From Nemertoderma westbladi (lineage: Eukaryota > Xenacoelomorpha > Nemertodermatida > Nemertodermatidae), in the NCBI GenBank assembly GCA_032718475.1, contig JAUCBJ010008354.1, positions 62,001-126,000 of the forward strand: a stretch of DNA of 64,000 nucleotides, read 5' to 3'. Below, piece by piece: positions 53,461 to 64,000 of this stretch. Every line of letters begins with the position of its first letter. The stretch's first letter is position 1. The notes below the pieces were generated by a model that did not search any database, was not told the origin of the DNA, and saw only the letters and a list, made by a program, of their open reading frames with translations. A program made the translations under genes and the position numbers.

Positions 53461-54326
53461 CTACGTTTATTCAGTGTGAGTGGCTAAATAAAATAAACAC
53501 CATTCGTTACCATCGTTAAATGATTGGTGAGGTTTGATATACAGTGTAGTTAATACAAACAATAAATTGGTTTCATTCTACCCCTAGCGTCTGCAAAAAA
53601 CGCAAGTCTAACGTTAAATGACGTCAGACTCTAAATAGTCATTAATTTCCTATAATTTAATTTTAAATTATCAATTAAATTGTTTGATAACTAATAAATT
53701 TAAATAATTTAATCAAATGATTTATCTAACGTAGAGGCCAAATAGGTATGTGATAGTATTTTATATAAATCTAAACAAATTTCTTAGCAATTGATCAAAA
53801 GTCATCATAATTCTTCTCAGAAATAATCCGATATTTATTTTGCCTAAATGCATTGAAGGTTCCACTCCTAAGGTGTAGTAGGTGTAGGGGCGTAGGCGTA
53901 GGCTGTGTAGGTTAGGGTTAGGTCCCCCCAGTCCCTTGCAGGTCCACCAAGTAACTACCGCTGTGGTCCATGAAGGAAATCTCAAACTTGATCTTTTTTT
54001 ATGCTTTTGAATCAAAAATAACGTATTAGTGACGTATTTTTTTAACGTATTATTGACGTATTTTTTTAACGTATTTATTTAACGTAGTAACCCCGGCCAA
54101 TAATACGTTAATTTAACGTAATGGTACGTTCATAAATAACGTTCATAATATACGGCAGTTAACGTTATTTTCAGACATGAGTTAATTAGTATGATTTGAG
54201 TACAATTTATGTATATTTTTAACGTAGTAACCCCGGCCAATAATACGTTAATTTAACGTAAGGGCACGTTAAAAAATAACGTTGGAATGGTAGAATATTA
54301 ACGTAAATTAACGTTAAATTAACGTC
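53461..54326. other. Right part of the minisatellite element, non-coding
   Basis: AT-rich, with repeated AACGTA/TACGTT motifs and a duplicated TAACCCCGGCCAATAATACG block (about 54089 and 54227). No gene is seen. Confidence 0.6.
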
Positions 54327-55359
54327 AAAATGTTTGCAGGGCTGTGTAGGTGTTTTAGTGGACATAAAAAGCCATTTTTCTGTATGTGTACTTTAGCGGA
54401 CATAACTAGCGATTTTATGCCGCAATACGCCAAAATACTCTTGATACAGTGTAGTTCAGATGACGACATCTATCAGCTGATATGTCCACATAGAGCTTTC
54501 TTTGTTCTTTGTTCGGCTCGACCAATCAGAGCGGTTTTCACTCTGTGTTGGACAGTGCATACAGAAACTCACGCAATTCAGTCAGTGTGTATTTTTCCTA
54601 AGCCTAGAACACCATTAGAACGGCTTTGATCATAGAAACGTATAATTGTTATCCTGGCATACCAGACTCACCTAACCTTTCACCGCATTATTTTACTGCT
54701 ATTTACTGTCGGTTATTAATTGTTAGAAGTTGATTGATATGTTGTTATATTTGGAGAATATCGATGAATAATCATAAAACCCCAATCTTCTTGATATACT
54801 GAAGGTTAGAGAGACCGGTTACATATAGCAATTGCGACTTACATTATATTGGTTTTGGAGTGAATTGAATGCTATTTCATAGGCCCTACATGTGTCGGTT
54901 GCTATTCTCCTTATATATGATCAAATTTAGTGAAGGTCGGCAGATCAGTGTGCAGCAGTGTGAGGTAGTGTGCATGAGTGTGACAGGTAACAAAGCATTT
55001 CCTAAAGAATGCGCCTTATACCATCCCGTTGTGTTTAGTGTAAGTCATAACTCTGTTTACATACTTAGAGCGCCACGTCCTAAAGGAACTGTTAATATTT
55101 CCCGAAAGTGAATAATATTTGTCAGAGATTATATAATATTAACGATCAATCGAATAATACAGTAGGCCTACACCGCAATAAGGTCAGAGCATCCGAATCC
55201 AGTCTCCCTTAACCGTGGGTGAATGATCGCGCATAGGCTGGCTTCGGCTAATGTAGTTTTATGTGTATCAAATACTTGTCATAGGCTAAAGTCGATCTAT
55301 AACCTAGAAGACACCTAAATTTGGCAGGTTAAACTGCTAAAGGTCTAAAAGCGCGAACA

Positions 55360-55925
55360 AATCCATTACACTAGGAAAGATATAATGATACTCTTCTTAT
55401 TTTGAATGTGTGTTTACCATACGAATCTCCTGATAACTGTGAAGCTTACAGTCTATGCTTAGGTAATCTGAAATCCTATAATGAGACGGAATCATTCTCC
55501 CATAGGGAGAATGACACATCGATGAACATTTTGTGGTAGCAATTGCCCCAGAATATTCTGGGGTAATTGCTACCACAAAATGTTCATCGATGTGTTGGTG
55601 TTCAATCCACTGGTGGCGGACACCAACGCGGCGATATCTAGGTTACTCCATGAATTATATTTTATTATTGGTGTATGTTATGGGTGAAAGAGTGGTTTCA
55701 TATTATTATAAATACACTGGTCGTATTTCTCTATGAGTGTAACTGTCCCGCCTAAATTAGTAGCTAGAGTGTATAATCAATCATTGTGGCCATTACGGTT
55801 CCTGGTTAATATACACTACCCTTTCATTGTAGCGAGTGGTTAAAGACGGCCAAGTACTGTAGGGTTGAGCACAGTGGCAGCATATGATGGTATTGGCAGA
55901 TGCGAGGCCATGAGGAGGTAAATTG
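55360..55925. other. Unassigned stretch with a strong palindrome
   Basis: No gene is seen. Sequence after the A3 LTR does not match the other elements here. The palindrome at 55514-55595 is listed separately. Confidence 0.5.
55514..55595. repeat. Near-perfect 82-bp palindrome
   Basis: Two 41-nt arms meet at GAATATTC with no spacer and one mismatch (CCCC/GGGT region). A smaller palindrome, ATTCTCCC-ATA-GGGAGAAT, lies directly to the left (about 55492-55511). Confidence 0.95.
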
Positions 55926-55953
55926 AAAGCTCATCTATCCCATCATAGTAGAC

Positions 55954-56802
55954 ATGTACCGAACAACAAGAGTCCCACAAGAAATGAAAACAAATAAGTT
56001 GGTGCCAGTTCCCAAGAAGGGCAACCTAACACTCTATGGTTCTTTTCGGGGAATCTCATTGATCTCGATTGCTGCAAAGCTATACAATAGAATTCTATTA
56101 AATCGCATCAGGGATCCCATTGAGAGACTGCTCCGTGGAAATCAGAATGGGTTACGTAAAGGTCGTGGGACCATGGAACCCATTTTGGCACTTAGAAGGA
56201 TAAATGAAGAGTTATCAAAAAAGAAAGACAGGCATCTGGCTGTTATTTTTGTTGACTTCTTCAAGGCCTTTGATTCAGTCTCCCGCTCACGTATGTTCAG
56301 CATACTTTCATTATATGGGATTCCTGATGAAATTATTGCAGCAATCAGATCAGTATACGATGGTTCAACAACATTTGTGTCTACTATTGATGGTGACACA
56401 GAAGCATTTGAAGTGTTATGGGGCGTCCTCCAGGGAGACACACTTGCACCATTCTTGTTCATAATTGTGGTTGACTATGTTCTACGCATGTCCTTAGATC
56501 ATCATAATGATGATGGGGTGATGATAACTCCACCTACTGGCTCCAGAAGTCGAGGAAATCCTGCCAAGTACCTAACTGATCTAGACTTTGCTGATGACTT
56601 AGGAGTACTCTCAGAATCACTAGAGGGAGCCCAACGGCTCCTCAGCTCATTAGAACATGCTGCTTCTAGTGTTGGTCTTTTTATTAACTCCAAAAAGACC
56701 AAAATTTTGACAGTTAACTTTGAAAGTTCTCAGCAAGTCTCTGATCGGATGAGCATAAGCTCAAGCGATGGTATGCTTGAGCATCTGGACGACTTCTGTT
56801 AA
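55954..56802 (+). pseudogene. LINE reverse transcriptase, N-terminal and core part
   Basis: It has the RT blocks typical of non-LTR elements: YGSFRGISLISIAAKLYNRILLNRI (shown here only as a pattern of RGIS...AAKLYNRI), QNGLRKGRGT, FVDFFKAFDSV, QGDTLAPFLF and the catalytic DFADD box. The frame stops with TAA at 56800-56802 in a DDFC-stop-LGSW context where a Tyr is usual in relatives, and continues in another frame from 56811. No endonuclease domain is present because of 5' truncation. Confidence 0.9.
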
Positions 56803-56810
56803 CTAGGATC

Positions 56811-57365
56811 ATGGATCCGGAAGTCAGGTGCGACCTTCGAATTCGTAAGGGAAAGGCATGGGCAGCCTTGAATAGGCTTTCCAGGATTTGGAAGTCACCG
56901 AGAATTAATCGGAAACTTAAGGTCCGATTATTTAGAGCAGCAGTAGTTCCAGTACTCCTCCATGGAAGTCCATGCTGGGCTCTAACTGCTGAGGACACCA
57001 AATCTCTGGATGGTACATTCACAAGAATGCTACGCCGGGTTCATTGTGTCAAGTACAATGCACACATCTCCAACCAGACACTATATAACATTGGAGGTGT
57101 CTCATTGGTTCCCCCAAGCTTGACACTAGAACAAAATCGCCTCCGCTTTGCAGGACAGTGCTTTCGCCGTGAGGACCAGCCAGTGCATAATCTTGTACTT
57201 TGGCAGCATCATGGAGTGAATAAGCATGGTGGACAGCGCATGACTTTCTTGAGACGCATCTTAAAGGACACTGGCCTTGAAGATGCGGATGATCTAGCAA
57301 ATGTCATGGGTGATAGGGAGTTGTGGCGGCGCAATTTTGTCGACAAGCCGGCACAGCATTCTTAA
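56811..57365 (+). pseudogene. LINE C-terminal region
   Basis: It continues the RT ORF after a stop and frame change: IWKSPRINRKLKVRLFRAAV, VLLHGSPCWALT, TRMLRRVHCVKYN, then the C-terminal MGDRELWRRNF region, a layout common to RTE-like LINEs. The Met start is accidental. Confidence 0.88.
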
Positions 57366-57468
57366 AAATGCAGCTGCAATGCAGCATGCCGATACTAGTA
57401 GTAGTAGTAGGAGGTAAATTGCGGACATACAAGGTATCAGATAGTATTTTCAGGTCTATCTTTTACCT

Positions 57469-57541
57469 GAGCCCCGAATGGTTACAGCGTCAAACTTCCA
57501 ACTTGGAGGTCACCAGTTCGATCCCACCTGGACGTCATTGC
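57469..57541 (+). ncRNA. tRNA-like (SINE-type) sequence
   Basis: It contains an A-box-like GAGCCCCGAATGGTTACAGCG (positions 57469-57489) and a B-box-like CAGTTCGATCCC (about 57514-57525) at tRNA spacing. Stems are imperfect, so it is more likely a tRNA-derived SINE or tRNA relic than a working tRNA gene. Confidence 0.5.
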
Positions 57542-57998
57542 CGACTTTGCAAAAGCTGTGCCCAACAAAAAGTTATAATAAATTAAATTGTGTTCAATGT
57601 TTAACAATATATATATATATTTCGCGTATTTTTGGAAGTTAACCAAAATCGATCCACCAACTACCATTGAATTGATTATTCTCTATTATTTCTAACTTGC
57701 ATGTTACATTTGGATTTGCGATAAATAAACGTGTAGAGTTATACATTTCACCCAAACCAACTTTCACCTCTAAGCGCATACTGTTGCTGAGCAGCTGGAC
57801 GCGCAAATCCCATATAACAAAAAAGCAAAGACAGCAGCTATACATGCAAGGTGACAAGTCTCGCAATCCGTATATCTTTTTAGTAGCACCATTGGTGTAT
57901 CATTGTCGTTGAATCTATAAACAGTAAAAATAAAATATAGAATAACATTACATAACTGCGGTGCTGGTGTACAGTAGTTTACTTTAAACTACCTACCT
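57542..57998. other. Unassigned AT-rich stretch
   Basis: Nothing recognisable; the short frames are chance. Confidence 0.4.
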
Positions 57999-58002
57999 TT
58001 AA

Positions 58003-58086
58003 CCCTATTAGTACCGGGCTATAAAATGTTGTACAAATACCGGGGGGGAGGGGGTCATATTGACCCCCCCTCCGGGTTTAATAGGG
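58003..58086. mobile_element. piggyBac-like miniature element, 84 bp
   Basis: It is flanked by TTAA (57999-58002 and 58087-58090), starts CCCTATTAGTACCGGG and ends CCCGGGTTTAATAGGG-like, with GTCATATTGACCCCCC between. It is a short relative of 46785-48341 made of little more than the two ends. Confidence 0.88.
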
Positions 58087-58090
58087 TTAA

Positions 58091-58671
58091 CCTGCTTTAA
58101 ACTTTATTACTGTTGCTGTAATTTCCTTCTTCATAAACCTATTGTATAATACACCTTCGCTCCCACTAGCGGGTAAATATTAAATAATAATATTATTATT
58201 AGAATTTACCACAACTTTAACAAATTAATGTTCTAGTTATATCACAAACGAATAATAGCGAATAATTTCAGCGTAATAGCATAATAGCAGCAGCGGGGTA
58301 AATGATACATATTTCTAGCGGTACCTAATATATTACACTTCATATTAGAACAAATTATTAAATAAGTAAATATTAAATAATAATACTATGTTTCGACGAT
58401 TGGTGATGGTGCAGGAATAAAGTGTTGTTATTGTGATTTATCTGTCTGAATAATATAATAAAAAAATGTATTATGACATTAAAGTTATTTTATATGAACA
58501 AGTTCAGTAATAGCTACAGTAGTGAATAATTACTAAGCTATCATTACTAAAGTAGCTAATAAAAAATTAATTGCTTCAATGACTCAGTAATTATTACGAA
58601 CTTGTCTTAAGACTGTAGTTTTTAACAAAAAGTAAGGCCAACAAAAACATGATGGGGTGGGTTGGGTTGTG
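58091..58671. other. Unassigned AT-rich stretch
   Basis: No gene or recognised element. Many ATTATTAAATAA-like runs. Confidence 0.4.
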
Positions 58672-60050
58672 TGTTCGCGCTTTTACACTTAGACTTCAAT
58701 AATTTTCACCGTTAAATTTTATTATCACAGAAATATATTTTCGTGTTTGCGAAACGTTTTAACATAAGATATAAATCACCTAGCGTGGCATAATGACCCA
58801 CAAACTATGGGAGCATGAAATATATCGGCTCAGTAATTTAGGCTGGATATGTATCTTTCGATTGATCCTCGCTATATAATTTCTAACAATTATGTTCACT
58901 TACGGGATAGTATTAATAGTTCCGTTTCATTTCAGGAGTTGCGCTCTAGATAATAAACAGGTCTACGTCTTATGGCAATTATAACAACTTGTTAATGAAA
59001 CTCACTCGAAGACTTAGTCGAGTTAACGCTCGATCTCTAAACAGGCTATCAACATTTCAAAACGGAGCCAGGAAACGCAGGAAGCACTCGAATCAAATAA
59101 ATTTATTATTTTCATTCAATTTGGTGAGTTTGGTTCCAAGGATGAGAGGAGGAGTTTGAATAGTTTGGCTACATACATCCGCTAACCATCCAGATAGAGC
59201 AGTGTTCTTGAATATTGTGTTGATAGCCAATGATGGACGAAGGGGTACACTCATAAAACTCTAAACCGCACCGCGAGCAGTTAAAAGGTCCATTGAAGTA
59301 TAAACAAGAATATTGGTCTCCATAGATCTAGAGATATTTGAGAGGATTTCCCTCTTTAAAGTTCCACCCATCCTCTTGGAAGGCGAGGTGTCCAATAGAA
59401 GTTCTCTGGAATTAGTTTTCATTATCGAAAGTAACGACACCATACATTTCGATATATTATAAGATTCTTTCCATTCAGTGGTGACCCTTTGGATTGTCAT
59501 ACTCACCGGTTGCCAGATCATAATTCGTTCATTCATGAGGGGTTCTCGGGTTTAATAATATAGTATTGGGATAGATATAAGGGTGGTCTTTGATCCCGTA
59601 AAATGAGTCTAGTAAGGGTCGAGCCCAAAGGTTTAACCTATCGTATCATTCGGCTGACTAAGTCAGCACTATTATCGGGTGGTTCCACTAATTCTCCGTC
59701 CACTCGAGTGAATTCAACAGATGGTCGCTGTTGCATAGGGGCATCCATGATAAGCTCGTTTGAACGCAAGTCCGTGTTGACTGGTTGAGGTTGACCTACA
59801 GCGAAGAGTTTATCTTCAAAATAAGGAGTCATAGAGGGATGAATTACAGTTTTGGAAATGAGGTGATCTATTTCTTTCTAGCGTTTTTGTTACTACGGTG
59901 ACAATGATACGAGACATATAATTTCTAACAAATATGTTCACTTACGGTATATTATTAATAGTTTCGTTTCAGGTGTTACGCTCTAGATAATAAACAGGTC
60001 TACCTCTTAAGGCAATTACAACAGCTTGTTAATGAAAATCACTGTCTGCA
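58672..60050 (-). mobile_element. Family A-like relic, copy 4, highly diverged
   Basis: At its left, TGTTCGCGCTTTT resembles the reversed A LTR end, and 58875-58970 aligns with the A LTR (TAATTTCTAACA..., GCGCTCTAGATAATAAACAG). A second copy of that LTR piece lies at about 59910-60040, as expected of the other LTR. Between are fragments of the accessory ORF. It belongs to a sister subfamily rather than a decayed A1/A2. Confidence 0.72.
59060..59862 (-). pseudogene. A4 remnant of the exonuclease accessory ORF
   Basis: Several frame-shifted pieces match the A accessory protein: around residues 300-365 (EDKLFAVGQPQPVNTDLRS, LVEPPDNSADLV), around 490-525 (WQPVSMTI...; the D-x-E region), and around 655-800 (RTSIGHLAF-like, SFMSVPLRPSLA). 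The exonuclease middle, with the K-x-G-S-A...D and D-T-Q motifs, is deleted near 59412. In the last motif the Tyr is Asn and the Glu is Lys, so no active site remains. Confidence 0.75.
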
Positions 60051-61439
60051 TGCTCTTTAGAAGCATGGTAGACTTGCTGGCTTAATGATCAAAACTCGCC
60101 AATACGTGATGGCAAAAAACAACAAATACACCAATTATAAATAACGATATATAAAATACTCCTTTACACTCTCCGGTCATACACCAGTAAATAAGTTTAT
60201 CAAATACTTGCAGAATACTTACCAAAAAATACAATAAATGGGCCAGGTTTACAATATAAATCAGTAAATATCTATGCACTCAATTCCTACTAATTACAAT
60301 GGCCTATCGAAACAGTAGAAATAAGTATATTAATAGAACAAATAAGCAAATCAAAAACACTCGAGGGGGGCTGAGAGTTGGTTATTACTGTTAGCGCTTT
60401 TAGTAAATTATGTTATTTCACTCTCAATTTTCATATATTTTGACTCTTTTCTGTTACTTAATAAACCATGCAAAAATGAAGGCAAGATGTCCGGTCTGAT
60501 ACAATAAACGGGATTGCGCGTGTACCTGTCAACAAGGGCCGCACACTGTATCTGTTTATTTACCCCTTTTTTCCTTCGATGCATTGATTTGCTCTATATT
60601 TCACTTAGTTCAATACGGTATTTGATTATCTATTGTATTTGACTGAGATACTATACCGGGAGGGTGTGACAAGTAAATAACAAGTAAATGACTGACTAAT
60701 TAATTCTGTAAGAACTGAAGTCTGGTGATTGTGTTTCCCTTTAGGGGAAACGTATAGTGACAAGTCTTTGGGTCTAATTATATTGATATCACTACAGTAT
60801 TCAATTTGTGACAACTCTCAATCGTGATGTAATTAATAATGAGAGCTTTGCTTATATTAATGGTCTGAAATATCGCCATATTATATTAATTATTTAGTAA
60901 GTCAGAGATATGACAATACACAAATCTGATACAATTGTCCAGATTATCACTGATACTTAATTACAGAAACCCACCTGTTGTGGCGCGTGCAAAACCTCCT
61001 TGATTACGATATCAGCGATATATTAAGCAAATAATAAAGATAAATATAATAAACCAGTAGAATATACAATGTAGCGATGAATAATTACAATTCAATTATT
61101 AACTCTTTAAGTTTAGACCTTAGGCCTGTAATAACCACCAGTCAATTAAACTTGACCGGGGACTGTGACGGGATCAGAGGATCCCGACTGGTTAATTTGT
61201 GTTACGCGTCACCGCACGATTGGAAAATAATAGTTTGTTGTTATTCTGATGTTGATATAGACTAATGATAATATAATATACGTAATAGCACAGTTGAAAT
61301 AATGCAGTAAAGAATGATGTACCGGTAGTGATTGATAATATAGGTGACGGACGGTGACAGTACAAAGTGTCACCGATCTGCTCTACATGACTGAGATAAC
61401 TGAATGGTAATGCAAATTGATTGATAATATATATTTACT
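60051..61439. other. Unassigned AT-rich stretch
   Basis: No gene or recognised element; short frames here show no domain. Confidence 0.4.
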
Positions 61440-61709
61440 CTTACACCACTGTGGCCTTAGTACCTAGCGGATGCTCTCCCTTGTCCCTGATTGGCTAGTG
61501 CGCTAATTCTCGGCTCCCACCTCTGTGGGAGTGCTTCCCCCCGCTGCTGTTACTTTCCCTCTCCAGGAGGTTTAACCTCTGACCTCTCTTTGTGTGGCCC
61601 TTTGGGGTTCGTTGTCCCTGTTATTGGTTGTGTGATACGAGGTTGGTTGTGATTAACCTCGTATCCCCAATATTGCTAAAAGGGGCGCCCTTCCCAACTT
61701 TATGGGGTG

Positions 61710-61820
61710 GTGAGCGGAATTGAATCCGCTCACACTCCCCCCCATGCTATCTTCCCGGTGAGAAGATAGCATCACCAATGAGTGCGCTTCAATTCCGCTG
61801 GAACCCGATCTACTATCGGG
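61710..61820. other. Cluster of three hairpins in the B2 LTR region
   Basis: GTGAGCGG (61710-61717) pairs with CCGCTCAC (61726-61733); GCTATCTTC (61746-61754) with GAAGATAGC (61762-61770); CCCGAT...ATCGGG (61804-61820). These are the counterparts of 12562-12680, with compensating changes. Confidence 0.6.
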
Positions 61821-62442
61821 TGTGGGGTGGAGTTCTCTTAAATGGAGTCGGCTTTCCAGGCCGCTCCATCTGGGTATGATGTTACTACCCTCTCTTGGTG
61901 CAACTCCAACCTATGTTGCACCAAGACATCTGGCATCTCAGTTCGAGACAATTGTGGATTTCTCTCACACAATTTTATCTCCCCACTACTCTCTTCACTC
62001 TAACTCCACTCTGACTGACTCTAACTTCTCCACTCTCACCCTGATTCTCCTCTACTTCTCTTCTACTTTCACTCTAACTTTCGTACCCCCTGTCCCTCAC
62101 TCTGTCTCTTACTCCTCCCCCCCACACTTGAATTGCACTCGCATTCTCTCTACGTGCCTCAACACTTGGCTACTTTTAACCCATTCACTCCTGATGAGCC
62201 TCACCCTCCCCTTCCGTGCCGTCGCACCTAAGAAGCGTCAAGTGTGTAGTGCTACGTCTAGTCTCTCGTCCTCATGTCATAGTCAATTGGCCCCCAGTCC
62301 CAGTAGCTAATTGGAAAAAGGTTACATGACTATAGTACTTACTTTGGTTATATTGGTTATATGATTATATTCTATTCTAATGATTATTACATACGTACAT
62401 ACTAATTGCACTTTTAATTAAATTTGCACTTAGGAGTTTGTA

Positions 62443-63602
62443 TTACGACACCTTCATAGCCCGCGGCACATGCTCCGCCAAGAAATCTCTGAACTCTCCC
62501 CGGTTCTCTGGCGTCCACCGGTTTAAATACCTCTGTGTATTTATCACTCCGGCATACGACGCCGCCGTTGACACTTCCTGATAAGTAAACGGAAGTCTCC
62601 GTTTGATGATTTCCAGGTGGGCCTCCTGGTTAATATTAAAGAAGCCCCACCGGAATTCCTGGGCCTTCATCCGCTGCCGCATCATGACGCCAAACATCGG
62701 CCCACTCCTCGAAGATCCTAAACTTCTCCTTGTTGTCCATCCAGTCGCACTGGCGTCCGTAGTGCCCCCAGAAGTTGCACTTAGAACGCCCCCATCCTAT
62801 GACTCGACTCGCGGCAATAGAGGCAGCTTGTTCCCCTTTGGAATCGGTACAAGCAGCTCCTTTCCTGGTGAGTTTGCCTCCTGCAGTAATCGCAGCCGAG
62901 TACCAGTGCCTCCCGCCCCACGTCGTCTTTCGTGCCAAGCGATCTCCTCGGTCTATGGAGTCGCTGGTAAGCGAACTTCTGGACATTAGCGTCCCTGTCC
63001 ATGTCCATCTCCTCGCCTCGCCTGGGCATCGTCTCTCCGAATACTACCCGTGGTGCCGTTCCCGGTTCATCGCCCAACCTGATGGTGCTCCCCGCGAAAT
63101 CCATCGCCAGCTCTCATGCACCCAGGCCCGCTTGCCGGGTCTATCCCAGAAGGCCCTCGCCCCGCTGGCCATCACCACTCTCCCGCCAACCCAGTCTGTG
63201 TCCGAGTGGCCGATTCTCCCGATGGGCGGCATCTCTCCGAACTCATCGTCATCCTCGTCCTCCTCTGGGAGTGGCTCCAAACCCGGATCCAGTGGATCCA
63301 CTGTGTCCCTTCCCACCTTGGCTCTCGCCCGTGACTCTCCATCCTTCCAGTTCCCCTGGCATTCTCTCCACGAAATCGCCCTCGGCGCCCGCTGGTATGG
63401 GCGTCGTCCTCAATCCCGATGTCGACTGTTTCGGTGATCCTACCGTCCACCCCAATTCTCGCCCTAGAGACTCGCCCGAACTCCCTGATGTCAAGTGTAG
63501 ATCGTCCAAGGCTGCCTGTTCCTCGAACCCATAGCCCTCTCCTCTAGCTTCCGCCTCCCTTTCTTCTGCCTCCCTCCTTTCTCGTCTAGCGATTTCTTCC
63601 AA
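62443..63602 (-). pseudogene. B2 zinc-knuckle part of the accessory protein
   Basis: It matches 13540-14700 of B1 in at least four frame-shifted pieces: an Arg/Glu-rich linker (63602 downwards), the DEDDDEFGE acid run, CDYC...H...C and CLYC knuckles (about 62880-62920), a deletion that removes most of the second and third knuckles near 62786, and a final piece ending LAEHVPRAMK. The linker is open here and shows that exonuclease and knuckle parts belong to one protein. Confidence 0.82.
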
Positions 63603-63673
63603 TCGCTTTGCCTCTCGTCTATCCGCCTCTCGCTGCTCCCACCTCTGATATGGCGTATCAACCTCCCTGTCTA

Positions 63674-64000
63674 CTAGATATCGCAGTTATAATATACCGA
63701 CTCGCCCTTCAGCCCCGGGTGGTCTACCAGACCCCCGAAAGCCACTTTGAAGGCTCTTCTGTAGTTCAGGGGTGATCCCGATAGCAGAAATGCCGTTGGC
63801 TCTCTCTCGATAACCACGGTCATGAATAGGTTTAGCAAACCTATCATTATCCAGTCCTCCTGCAGGATATATTGCTTCTGATATATCTTTTTCGCTCCTC
63901 TCTGGAATTGATGCACCTCCAGCATCCCCACATGCATCCCCACTTCAGCGAGTTCGCCAACTCCGCTCCATACTCCTCCCTGAATTTGCCCCAGTCTATT
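63674..64000 (-). pseudogene. B2 exonuclease part of the accessory protein (cut by window edge)
   Basis: The C-terminal end of the exonuclease domain, with the YILQEDW (Y-x3-E) motif, is kept. There is a frame change near 63935 relative to B1. The rest of the domain lies beyond 64000. Confidence 0.8.

Larger units (their letters stand above)
50727..54341. mobile_element. Terminal-inverted-repeat element filled with minisatellites, 3.6 kb
   Basis: The ends are CCCTGCAAACATTTT (50727-50741) and its reverse complement (54327-54341). Comparison with A1 shows an uninterrupted LTR (TTACTGTACTGGTG) at the site. The flanks share only CT, so a target duplication, if any, is 2 bp. No transposase is found. 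The ends are rich in ACGTTA motifs; the centre is repeats. It is a non-autonomous DNA element of uncertain superfamily. Confidence 0.78.
48346..55359 (+). mobile_element. Family A copy 3, internally deleted and 5' truncated
   Basis: It begins, right after the TTAA, in the pol-accessory spacer (matching A1 from about 6258), then carries broken pieces of both accessory ORFs and an LTR ending GCGCGAACA at 55359. The LTR is split by the 50727-54341 element. The exonuclease core and the zinc knuckles are missing. All remaining ORFs are damaged. Confidence 0.88.
50658..55359 (+). repeat. A3 LTR, split by a 3.6-kb insertion
   Basis: The LTR starts about 50658 and resumes at 54342. The CCAATCAGAGCGG box is kept near 54520 and the end is GCGCGAACA at 55351-55359. 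Relative to A1 the insertion falls about 70 bp into the LTR. Confidence 0.8.
55926..57408 (+). mobile_element. 5'-truncated RTE-like LINE
   Basis: It is flanked by a 13-bp target duplication AGGAGGTAAATTG (55913-55925 and 57409-57421). It encodes the RT core and C-terminal region of an RTE-like LINE and ends in a short TAG-repeat tail (about 57395-57408). The endonuclease end is missing. Confidence 0.88.
61440..64000 (-). mobile_element. BEL/Pao family B copy 2, decayed, runs off the window
   Basis: The LTR-like region (about 61690-62440) shares hairpins and pyrimidine-rich sequence with B1. Upstream on the minus strand are broken pieces of the zinc-knuckle and exonuclease ORF. The outer LTR end is not fixed; GC-rich sequence begins about 61450. 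B2 lacks the sequence equivalent to B1 13240-13530. Confidence 0.8.

Noticed and set aside
57469-57541. Functional tRNA gene
   Set aside because: A- and B-box-like parts are present, but the acceptor and anticodon stems do not pair well; kept only as SINE-type sequence.

Overview
The window looks like repeat-dense nuclear DNA of an animal, probably an invertebrate. It holds BEL/Pao LTR retrotransposons (known only from metazoans), a THAP-domain P-like DNA transposon, an RTE-like LINE, a CR1/Jockey-like LINE tail, and piggyBac-like TTAA miniatures. There are no bacterial-type operons. I see no ordinary host protein gene: nearly everything that can be named is a mobile element nested in, or joined to, another. 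I cannot name the species.

Two BEL/Pao families, called A and B here, make up most of the window. A1 (1-12533, plus; left end outside the window) and A2 (19041-38326, minus; complete with two 1.2-kb LTRs, about 19.3 kb) face each other as a very large inverted repeat. A2 lies inside B1 (12534 to about 46780, minus), splitting its pol gene. B1 is also split by a P-like transposon (41132-45390) with clear 8-bp target duplications. A piggyBac-like element (46785-48341) joins B1 to A3, an internally deleted A copy (48346-55359). The A3 LTR contains a 3.6-kb terminal-inverted-repeat element full of minisatellites (50727-54341). After a strong palindrome (55514-55595) come a 5'-truncated RTE-like LINE with a 13-bp target duplication (55926-57408), a tRNA-like SINE-type stretch, a miniature TTAA element, a diverged A relic (A4, about 58672-60050) and a decayed B2 running off the right edge (about 61440-64000).

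The main discovery is downstream of integrase in both families. Each has extra coding sequence with what reads as a DEDD-type 3'-5' exonuclease domain (D-x-E; K-[IV]-G-S-A-x3-D; D-x-Q; Y-x3-E) followed by a triple CCHC-like zinc-knuckle block. In A this is a protein of about 1,219 residues preceded by a 186-residue ORF in the same frame, separated by one conserved TGA. In B it is now split by a frameshift and a nonsense codon. No signal peptide or membrane segment is evident, so this is not an env gene. The A1/A2 copies differ little in the exonuclease core, which suggests selection. I know of no described BEL/Pao element with such a gene, but that needs database searches.

How the parts would work together: gag-pol of A encodes a coiled-coil-rich gag, DUF1759 gag core, zinc knuckles, aspartic protease, RT (YMDD), RNase H and integrase. 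About 1.6 kb of non-coding spacer then separates pol from the accessory ORFs and the 3' LTR. None of the copies is wholly intact: A1 has a 16-nt deletion and a nonsense codon in pol; A2 has a LINE insertion in gag and a small deletion near the end of the accessory ORF.
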